In this document: positions 6,324 to 12,923 of the stretch, piece by piece
Layout of the letters: every line of letters starts with the position of its first letter
Numbering within the stretch: the first letter of the stretch is position 1
NCBI GenBank assembly: GCA_002325785.1
Contig: DCSU01000096.1
Coordinates: forward strand, 292-14,591
Direction of reading: 5' to 3'
Origin: Bacteroidales bacterium UBA1458
GTDB lineage: Bacteria; Bacteroidota; Bacteroidia; Bacteroidales; VadinHA17
Length of the DNA: 14,300 bases
Program-made: the position numbers and the translations under genes
Notes under the pieces: model-generated
Seen by the model: the letters and a program-made list of their open reading frames with translations, nothing else
What the model was told of the DNA's origin: nothing
Database searches by the model: none

Positions 6324-8825
6324 CTAATGCTTAATCGTCACCGATGCAACTATCCCCGACACTAATATCACGGCTGCAAGCACAAAACATGCATTTGCTG
6401 TTCCGGCCAGCGGCACCAGCAGGGTTGATACCGTCAGGTAACCCAGCGCTGAACCTGCGAGATCGGAGGCATATACTGACCCGGTTGACGCTCTCCCGCC
6501 CGGAGCAGTAACGATCCGATAAACGGCACCTGTGATGAATCCGGCGGCAGGAAGTGTTATGAACATGACAGCCAGCACCGGGCCGGGCCCGGAGATGACC
6601 AGGGAGGGGGCAAGCAGTCCGGTGAGGGTATAGAGTGTTGAGAGAAGCAACGCACACACAGCCAGACGCTTAAGGGCTGCGGCCCGACCCCAGGCGCCGC
6701 CCGCTGCAAGACCTGCCATCAGCAGCGTGAGAATGACGGCGGAGAGCAGATAAATATTACCTATGGCCATCTGCAGTATGAATATCATTATCATCCCGAA
6801 ACCGGCCAGCCCGGCTGAGGATGCAAACATCATCACACCACCACGGCCCGCAAATATCAATGGAATCATTATAAGCACCACCAGCAGGGCAACCAGGCCT
6901 CCCCTGATGCCCATCCTCTCCAGTGAGAGCATGTTCGCAAATAGTGCTGATAACGGCCTTAATGCACTGTTTATACCGGCCTCCCGGTCTACCTGTGAGA
7001 GAATCTGTTCCCTCTTCGAACGTATATCATTGTCATCAAGATAGTCGCGGTTTACATAGCTGTTCTGAATGCCGCTGCCTTCCGCCAGCCTGACCACTGA
7101 GGAGGTAAGCGGATGAGCCGAGCCAATGGCGTATAATGATGCTCCCGGGATGATGGCAACGTGGCTGAATGTTGCTGCCAGAGCGTTATAGAGCGGCGAA
7201 AACCCCTTCCTGTAACTCTCCGGTGAATAGTTGAAGCCCGGCATAGGGGTGCACATGAAAATGCCGTCAGCAGAGAGGTGCTCTTTGACCAGCCTGAAAT
7301 ACTCCACCGTGTAATACCTGTTGACAGATAGTGTTGAAGGAGGAGGGATGAGTTGCAGCACAGCATCCCATGTCTCACCGTCATCTTTCAGGAAGGTAAT
7401 CGGATCACTGCTGATCACGGTCACCTTCATCGTGCCGCAAAGGGTGTCACGCGCTCCCCCGGCAGCAATTATCCCCGGGTCAGGCTCAAGGTACACCAGT
7501 TCCCTTATGTCATGTTTCTTCAGCTCCTCCAGGTGTCTCTGCAAGCCCCCCGAGATCAGCATGACCTTGTCATACCCTTTTCTCTGTAGCAGCGCATAGT
7601 GAATGTTCTCCTCCGCGGTGATGATGTCGCCGCTAAAGAACAAAGGCCTGTGGTCATAATAGACGGTCTTCTCTCCTCCGTAGGTGCCGGTAGTGATGTT
7701 GCCGAAGGGCGTGTCAGTGCTCTCATGCACCTTTACCCCGCGAAGAAGCACACTCCTGGCAGGCAGGTCAGGATCGAGGGTCATGACAAGTGCACCCACG
7801 GGGAAGAGAGCTGTCAGCGCTGTTATCCTCACCCATGCCGGATAGCCCAGGTACAACAGGGCAATAACTGCCGAGAAAAGGAGAATGAGTATGTATAGTT
7901 CGAAATTTGGTATATGCAGTGTCACTGTCACCACCGTAACAATCCCTGCTGCCACTGATCCGGCCGTCTCAGTGGCGAAACTGTTTCCCGGTTGCGATCC
8001 GCCGGCAGCACGCCTCAGGACCGTGAGCCGGACGAATACCAGTGATGAGATGAAGGTCACCGGGGCAACACTGACGGACAGGATCACCATGATCTGAAAA
8101 AACGATGGTGTAGCACCCGGACTGAGAATAATGGTGTTCATCAGCAAAAAACAGAGGGGTGCCAGCGCCGTGCCTGCCAGCAGCGTCCATATCATCCTCC
8201 GCGGATCAGTGATGGCTGACCTGATTCCTGTTGCAGCACCCGCAGCCGCGATAATCAGCCATAGCCACAGGAACAAGCCTGCTGATGCCTCCGTTCCTCC
8301 ACCCAGGATGACCGCCTCGCGCATCAGAATGAACTGTGATGAGGAGCTGACAAAACCGGTGAGCAGCAGGAGAGGAAAGGTTTGACTGGCAGGTCCCGGA
8401 AAAACACCGGGACTCACTGATGCCGTCCCGTCAGTATGGTCTGTGTCTGAAACGCCAGGCCTGTCTGATCCCGTCAGGTCATTATGGCGCTGAATGCTAT
8501 GTTCTGCCCTGCGGTGCCGCCCGGCCTTGCTCAGATAGTACCCTGCATGCCATGTGAGGTGGATGATAGCGGCAAAGGCCATCGCAATACCAGTCTCCAC
8601 ATGCCAGTGGAGGAGAGGACCGGTGAAGGAGAGATCCCACTTGTAGGTGATCTTCAGGGCCATGAAGAGACCAAAGAGGGCTGTCACAAGGAAAGAGACC
8701 AGGAGTATCCAGTTCCAGAAGCGCCGGTGCGAATGCCTGACGGTGAATCCTGTCATCGACAGGTAAAGCGAGAAGAGATAGATAATCAGGGAGGTCACCC
8801 CTATGGGAAGGAGATGATAGGTCAT
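6324..8825 (-). CDS. Multi-pass membrane protein: cytochrome-b-like N-terminus fused to a spermidine-synthase-like protein
   Basis: This 833-residue protein has about 17 hydrophobic segments. Residues 1-100 hold three, with LLHWHVETG and IIHLTWHAGYY placing His73, His75, His89 and His93 much as in DUF4405/cytochrome-b-like haem proteins. A polar linker (about 100-147) leads to seven segments (148-350), a soluble domain (about 351-635) and seven more (640-828). The second part matches fused MFS/spermidine-synthase-type proteins: REAVILGGG, ATETAGSVAAG, and near the end YASDLAGSALGYL. In the soluble domain, SGGLQ (425-429) replaces the usual GGGDG, LEPDP (446-450) keeps the acidic SAM-site strand, and QLIPPPSTLS (491-500) stands where active relatives have DLPDPST. 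With both catalytic aspartates missing, aminopropyl transfer is unlikely. Positive-inside reading puts the N-terminus outside, the linker inside and the soluble domain outside. Its ATG overlaps the stop of the Memo-AMMECR1 gene (ATGA), so translation is probably coupled. Its role is unknown. Confidence 0.88.
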   Translation of the reverse strand: MTYHLLPIGVTSLIIYLFSLYLSMTGFTVRHSHRRFWNWILLVSFLVTALFGLFMALKITYKWDLSFTGPLLHWHVETGIAMAFAAIIHLTWHAGYYLSKAGRHRRAEHSIQRHNDLTGSDRPGVSDTDHTDGTASVSPGVFPGPASQTFPLLLLTGFVSSSSQFILMREAVILGGGTEASAGLFLWLWLIIAAAGAATGIRSAITDPRRMIWTLLAGTALAPLCFLLMNTIILSPGATPSFFQIMVILSVSVAPVTFISSLVFVRLTVLRRAAGGSQPGNSFATETAGSVAAGIVTVVTVTLHIPNFELYILILLFSAVIALLYLGYPAWVRITALTALFPVGALVMTLDPDLPARSVLLRGVKVHESTDTPFGNITTGTYGGEKTVYYDHRPLFFSGDIITAEENIHYALLQRKGYDKVMLISGGLQRHLEELKKHDIRELVYLEPDPGIIAAGGARDTLCGTMKVTVISSDPITFLKDDGETWDAVLQLIPPPSTLSVNRYYTVEYFRLVKEHLSADGIFMCTPMPGFNYSPESYRKGFSPLYNALAATFSHVAIIPGASLYAIGSAHPLTSSVVRLAEGSGIQNSYVNRDYLDDNDIRSKREQILSQVDREAGINSALRPLSALFANMLSLERMGIRGGLVALLVVLIMIPLIFAGRGGVMMFASSAGLAGFGMIMIFILQMAIGNIYLLSAVILTLLMAGLAAGGAWGRAAALKRLAVCALLLSTLYTLTGLLAPSLVISGPGPVLAVMFITLPAAGFITGAVYRIVTAPGGRASTGSVYASDLAGSALGYLTVSTLLVPLAGTANACFVLAAVILVSGIVASVTIKH

Positions 8826-10390
8826 GGTCCATCCTCTTCGCCGAAGACATAGGCCTCATAAACAAAGATCTCTGTCTCCTTGTCTTTCCACCCGTCCCAT
8901 CCGATGCCGGCCTTATCGCGGGCACAGTACCCGAGGAACTGCGCGGCGTTCCACCCTCTCTCGGAAGCCACCTGGGGCAGGAGGGTGCCCGACCTGAATC
9001 CTTTCTTAAGATAGATGCCGTGCTTTCCGATCTTTATCTCACTGATGTCATTAATTTTTTTCATCGGGCCAAGCACTGATATCTCCAGTTGTATGGCACT
9101 ATACTCTGGTGCCGTCAGCGCAGTGAACCTGGGATCACCGAACGCCGCTTCAACGGCCATGTCGCCTATAACCTCCCACAACGGCTCGGTTGAGGTGAAC
9201 CGGCCTATGCACCCTCTCAGATCACCCTCTTTTGTTATTGTCACGAAGGCCCCTAGGGGTTCTTTCAGACGTGAGGTGAGCCTGGAATCATCAGGTAAAG
9301 CCGGCTTGCGACCCTTCAGCCTGGCCGAGATGGCCTCGCGGGCAATGCCCAGAAGTGTCTTTCTCTCTTCGGTGGTAAGTGAGAACTCAACAGTGCCGGA
9401 GGAGTTCTGACTGCCAGCCTTGTTCACAGCAGCACTCTTATTCTCTGCTGTACTTTTATTCTCTGTGGCAACCCTGTTCACCGCCACGATAGCGTTGTAC
9501 CCAACCACCTCATCCCTCTCTCCCCGGGGCGAGTCGCCTGAGTTAGTATAACCGACATTTCTGAATATGACCCCGTCACTGTTACCGGCAAGGTATAGAA
9601 GTACCATCGCGGCAGGCCATCCGCACATGGCGGTGGCGAGGTTCTCCGTACCCGACTCCTCGATGCTCCTGATGGTCTTCTGGAAATCCTCGGGATCTCC
9701 TTTAATGATGGCATCACTGGTGAGCCTGTCAACTCGAGAGGCATCCTCATAGGAGGGGTAGTGTGAAAAATCACTGCTGATGATGAACAGGTTACGGCTG
9801 TTGAACCACGGCTGAAGCCCCGAGGCAACAGCCTTAAGCACATTCGTGTTATGGGTTCCTATGAGTATAGGTACAATCCGCGGAGCGCTCCTGAAATGGT
9901 ACTGTATGAAGGGCAGCTGTACCTCCAGTGAGTGCTCGGGCCCGTGTGCCTCATCCTTCTCTATGAACCACCGGTTGGCGGCTTTCAGCCTCTCACCAAG
10001 CTCCCTGTTGACCTCTACTGTCCCCAGAGGTGTGATCAGGTTGCCGGAGGTGAACACAGCGGCACCCTCAAAGGCATACCTGTGACTCACCCCGATGAGA
10101 AATATGTTGTCGTAGACCGCATCGGAGGGAACCGATGCATAACCTGCCGCAGCAGTCTTCCCCGAATAGACAAACCCGGCGTGCGGTACTATCAGTGCCC
10201 TGACGTGTACCCCCTTTTCCGGCACACCGGCGGCGGCAAAAAAACCGGCAAGCTCACCCCGAAGTTTGTTACTGTCCGATGAATAGAAGCTGCCGGCTAC
10301 AGCAGGCTGCCTGTCGCGCCCGCTGCCCTGTCCGAATATGTTCATAAGCGGAGTTGTTAATGTAATCATGATGAAAATAACCGCTTTCAT
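8822..10390 (-). CDS. amrB: AmmeMemoRadiSam proteins B and A fused (Memo domain plus AMMECR1 domain), probably exported
   Basis: Two parts of the AmmeMemoRadiSam system sit in one 522-residue chain. Residues 28-305 are a Memo domain, related to class III extradiol dioxygenases: RQPAVAGSFY (27-36), VPHAGFVYSGKTA (68-80), GVSHRYAFEGAAVF (100-113), GPEHSLEVQLPFIQ (150-163), SSDFSHY (205-211) and MCGWPAA (255-261). His70, His103 and Cys256 correspond to the metal-binding His, His and Cys of human MEMO1, so metal binding looks preserved. Residues about 338-515 are an AMMECR1 domain, with LRGCIGR (391-397), GDPRF (418-422) and a GTLLPQVASERGW/FLGYCARDKAG region (468-494). A low-complexity Asn/Lys-rich linker with ENKS repeats (about 308-332) joins them. 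The N-terminus is a short hydrophobic stretch after Lys2 (4-19), ending near IFGQGSG. It reads as a Sec signal peptide without a lipobox cysteine. The start at 10390 has no clear Shine-Dalgarno. The 3' end overlaps the membrane-protein start by 4 nt. Substrate and reaction are unknown. Confidence 0.95.
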   Translation of the reverse strand: MKAVIFIMITLTTPLMNIFGQGSGRDRQPAVAGSFYSSDSNKLRGELAGFFAAAGVPEKGVHVRALIVPHAGFVYSGKTAAAGYASVPSDAVYDNIFLIGVSHRYAFEGAAVFTSGNLITPLGTVEVNRELGERLKAANRWFIEKDEAHGPEHSLEVQLPFIQYHFRSAPRIVPILIGTHNTNVLKAVASGLQPWFNSRNLFIISSDFSHYPSYEDASRVDRLTSDAIIKGDPEDFQKTIRSIEESGTENLATAMCGWPAAMVLLYLAGNSDGVIFRNVGYTNSGDSPRGERDEVVGYNAIVAVNRVATENKSTAENKSAAVNKAGSQNSSGTVEFSLTTEERKTLLGIAREAISARLKGRKPALPDDSRLTSRLKEPLGAFVTITKEGDLRGCIGRFTSTEPLWEVIGDMAVEAAFGDPRFTALTAPEYSAIQLEISVLGPMKKINDISEIKIGKHGIYLKKGFRSGTLLPQVASERGWNAAQFLGYCARDKAGIGWDGWKDKETEIFVYEAYVFGEEDGP

Positions 10391-10449
10391 AAATCAGCTG
10401 TTACCATCCCTGAAACTAAACTAAAACCGGAAAACCGAGGATGACTGCC

Positions 10450-10908
10450 TCAGATCAGAACAATATTTTCCTTCAGCGTGTTACCGTCATCATCAATGCC
10501 GTAAAGCCTTAAACCTACACTGCAGGTAGCGTCAGCCGTGACATCCAGAAACGGTGAGAGAGATTCTCTTACATCTTCCTCACCCATGGAATCATACTCC
10601 TCAATGTCAAAATAGAGATGTACAAAGAGTATATGATCGCTCTTCTTGATCTTAGTCAGTACTTTAAGTATCTTACCCATCCAGATTACTGAAGAGGTAT
10701 TGAAGTAATCAACGTTGAATTTTAGGTTTGTGCTTTCAGCAGGGTTCTTGGCATATTCGGAGGCCCACTTATAGAGAGGCTCAAAGAAGCCTGAAGCATT
10801 CTCCGGCAGAGATTTCCCAATAAACGTTAGATTTCCGGTTCCCGCAACAAAACTTACCTGCGGTGTTTTAGAGGTTGCCTCTACTTTGATATCCTGTAAT
10901 TTTACCAT
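10450..10908 (-). CDS. SiaC/DUF1987-family regulatory phosphoprotein
   Basis: This 152-residue protein matches the DUF1987 family, whose characterised member SiaC of Pseudomonas is a small phosphoprotein controlled by a kinase (SiaB) and a PP2C-type phosphatase (SiaA). The N-terminus IKVEATSKTPQVSF, the strand GNLTFIGKSLPENASGFFEP (25-44) and the signature FNVDYFNTSSVIW (64-76) support this. Thr71 and the following serines fall in the NTSS motif, where SiaC is phosphorylated. The usual ending is extended: residues about 118-152 (ending LKENIVLI) form an extra strand-rich tail that I do not recognise. No kinase or phosphatase partner is encoded in the window. It is the first gene of the minus-strand run, 59 bp before the Memo-AMMECR1 fusion, and diverges from argS. 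The ATG at 10908 has a GGAAGAAAG purine tract about 8 nt upstream. A link to the downstream system is suggested only by position. Confidence 0.85.
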   Translation of the reverse strand: MVKLQDIKVEATSKTPQVSFVAGTGNLTFIGKSLPENASGFFEPLYKWASEYAKNPAESTNLKFNVDYFNTSSVIWMGKILKVLTKIKKSDHILFVHLYFDIEEYDSMGEEDVRESLSPFLDVTADATCSVGLRLYGIDDDGNTLKENIVLI

Positions 10909-10957
10909 AACATGTCTTTCTTCCCAATTCTGGCGTTATTGCCCCAACGCAACATCA

Positions 10958-10965
10958 TAAAGGTA
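10958..10965 (-). promoter_or_regulatory. Weak -7-like element for the minus-strand run
   Basis: On the minus strand, TACCTTTA (10965-10958) matches seven of the eight positions of the Bacteroidota -7 consensus TAnnTTTG. It lies about 50 nt before the ATG at 10908 of the SiaC-like gene. I see no TTTG box at the right distance upstream, so it is only the best of the poor candidates in this divergent region. Some promoter is expected here because the genes on either side diverge. Confidence 0.2.
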
Positions 10966-11087
10966 ACCTGTTTTTTCCGACACTAATTCCGCATTCGTCA
11001 AAAAATTCAAACTAGTTATCAACTTTTTTAAACTATTTATCCTCCTCAGGACTTACAAATCCGGACGGTTCGTTTAGAAGGAAATAT

Positions 11088-11095
11088 TATCTTTG
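11088..11095 (+). promoter_or_regulatory. -7 element of a Bacteroidota-type promoter for argS (and ffh)
   Basis: TATCTTTG is an exact match to the Bacteroidota sigma-factor -7 consensus TAnnTTTG, in an AT-rich stretch 19 nt before the argS ATG at 11115. No clean TTTG -33 box lies 19-21 bp upstream; the nearest T-rich sequence is GGTTCGTTT at about 11068-11075. Transcription would start around 11100, giving a leader of only 10-15 nt. The rest of this 206 bp divergent region (10909-11114) is AT-rich and shows no hairpin terminator or riboswitch that I can recognise. Confidence 0.5.
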
Positions 11096-11114
11096 CAGCC
11101 GTAATCAAAACTTG

Positions 11115-12902
11115 ATGGAAAATCTGCTCAGAATGGGGATCAGAGAGGCTGTAAAAAGCCTGTGGGGTGTTGACGTCAACGACGACCTTCTGCAGTTGCA
11201 GAAGACAAGGAAAGAGTTTGAGGGCGATCTTACCCTTGTTGTCTTTCCTCTTACCAGGATATCACATCACGCTCCCGAGCAGACCGCAGCAGAGATTGGA
11301 GAGTACCTGTTATCTCACATTGATGCCGTCAGCGGCTTCAACGTGATCAAGGGATTCCTGAATATCTCCATCACACCCTCCGAGTGGGCTAAACGCCTGC
11401 AGGTAATAGCCTCCGTCAGCGGATACGGATTCATTCCGGCCGGCCCGGAACCGGACACGGTGGTGATTGAGTACTCCTCTCCCAATACCAACAAACCGCT
11501 TCACCTTGGACACATACGCAATAACCTCCTGGGCTTTTCCCTGGCAAGAATAAACGGGGCAGCAGGAAGCAAGGTCATAAGGACTAATATCGTCAATGAC
11601 CGGGGAATCCATATCTGCAAATCCATGGTGGCGTGGCAGTTGTTCGGCAACGGTCAGAAGCCGGAAGACACAGGCATGAAGGGAGATCATTTCGTGGGCG
11701 ATTTCTATGTTCTGTTCGAGAAGAAATACAGGGAACAGATTGAAGGGCTCGTGGCTGCCGGATCAACCCCCGAAGAGGCCCGCGAGAATGCACCTTTGAT
11801 GCTTGAAGCACGGCGCATGCTCCTGAAATGGGAGGCAGGCGACGAGGAGACGGTGACCCTCTGGAACATGATGAACAGCTGGGTATATGCGGGTTTTGAC
11901 GTGACCTACAAGGCCCTCGGTGTAGAGTTCGATAAGATCTATTATGAGTCCGAAACATATAAAACCGGCAGGGAACTGGTGTTGCGCTCACTGGAAGAGG
12001 GACACCTCCTGAAACGTGAGGACGGATCGGTATGGATTGACCTCACGGCCGACAAGCTCGACCAGAAGCTGCTGCTGAGATCGGACGGCACCGCTGTATA
12101 CATGACCCAGGATCTGGGGACGGCCGTGATCAGATATAACGACTATCACTTTGACCGCCATATATACGTTGTGGGCAATGAACAGAACTACCACTTCCAG
12201 GTGCTGGCGCTGACATTGCAGCGGATGGGATACGACTGGGCAAAGGGACTCCACCACTTCTCGTACGGAATGGTTGAACTGCCCGAGGGAAAGATGAAAT
12301 CACGGGAAGGGAAAGTGGTTGATGCCGATGACCTCATTGCAGAAATGACGGCTACCGCAACATCGATGTCGGAGGAGCTTGGCAAACTGGCCGGCTACAG
12401 CGGGAGCGAGAAAGAAAACATATGCAGACAGATTGGACTGGGTGCACTGAAGTACTTTATTCTTAAAGTCGACCCCAAAAAGAATATGACCTTCAATCCT
12501 GCTGAATCAATTGACTTCAACGGAAATACCGGACCATTCATTCAGTATACATATGCCCGCATCAGGTCTGTCACCAGGAAGGCAGATGAGACCGGGGCCG
12601 GCACAGTAAATGATAATTGCAATGACGTTACTCCCAACCCGAAGGAGACAGCCGTCATAAAATTGCTGAATGATTTTCCCGGATTGGTGCAGGAGGCGGC
12701 AAAGGAGCAGAGCCCCGCGCTGATAGCCAATTATTGCTATGAGCTGGCGCGGGAGTATAATCAGTTTTACCACGACTTCTCAATACTGGGTGAAGAGGAC
12801 AGGAGCCTGCGTAACTTCCGCCTGAAATTGTCGGAGATGACGGGAAGGGTGCTTGAGAGCGGATTGTGGCTGCTGGGCATAGAGGCCCCTGAAAGAATGT
12901 AA
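11115..12902 (+). CDS. argS: Arginyl-tRNA synthetase
   Basis: ArgS charges tRNA-Arg with arginine in the cytoplasm; it is a class I aminoacyl-tRNA synthetase. From the ATG at 11115 the protein has 595 residues, normal for the family. The N-terminal Add-1 domain covers about 1-110, with FEGDLTLVVFPLTR (35-48). The catalytic core contains EYSSPNTNKPLHLGHIRNN (119-137) with HLGH at 130-133 as the HIGH motif. The KMSKS equivalent is GKMKSREG (392-399), the form usual in ArgS. YMTQDLGTA (329-337) and VVGNEQNYHFQVL (352-364) are further core motifs. The DALR-type anticodon-binding domain begins near GPFIQYTYARIRSV (473-486) and runs to the C-terminus. A TTG directly before the ATG (11112) could extend the chain by one residue, but ATG is the natural choice. 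The leader has an AT-rich -7 promoter element. ffh follows after 21 bp, probably on the same transcript. The gene appears intact. Confidence 0.98.
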   Translation: MENLLRMGIREAVKSLWGVDVNDDLLQLQKTRKEFEGDLTLVVFPLTRISHHAPEQTAAEIGEYLLSHIDAVSGFNVIKGFLNISITPSEWAKRLQVIASVSGYGFIPAGPEPDTVVIEYSSPNTNKPLHLGHIRNNLLGFSLARINGAAGSKVIRTNIVNDRGIHICKSMVAWQLFGNGQKPEDTGMKGDHFVGDFYVLFEKKYREQIEGLVAAGSTPEEARENAPLMLEARRMLLKWEAGDEETVTLWNMMNSWVYAGFDVTYKALGVEFDKIYYESETYKTGRELVLRSLEEGHLLKREDGSVWIDLTADKLDQKLLLRSDGTAVYMTQDLGTAVIRYNDYHFDRHIYVVGNEQNYHFQVLALTLQRMGYDWAKGLHHFSYGMVELPEGKMKSREGKVVDADDLIAEMTATATSMSEELGKLAGYSGSEKENICRQIGLGALKYFILKVDPKKNMTFNPAESIDFNGNTGPFIQYTYARIRSVTRKADETGAGTVNDNCNDVTPNPKETAVIKLLNDFPGLVQEAAKEQSPALIANYCYELAREYNQFYHDFSILGEEDRSLRNFRLKLSEMTGRVLESGLWLLGIEAPERM

Positions 12903-12923
12903 ATATAAAATTGTTGGATAGCT

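Noticed and set aside
8395..8520. Imperfect repeats (CCCGTCAG...TATGG twice) in the linker of the membrane protein.
   Set aside because: Short and degenerate; explained by low-complexity coding sequence in an interdomain linker. No sign of a mobile element or recombination site.
10980..11040. AT-rich partly palindromic stretch (around AACTAGTT) between the divergent genes, considered as an operator.
   Set aside because: The symmetry beyond the 8-bp core is poor and no regulator is encoded nearby; A/T richness alone explains it.
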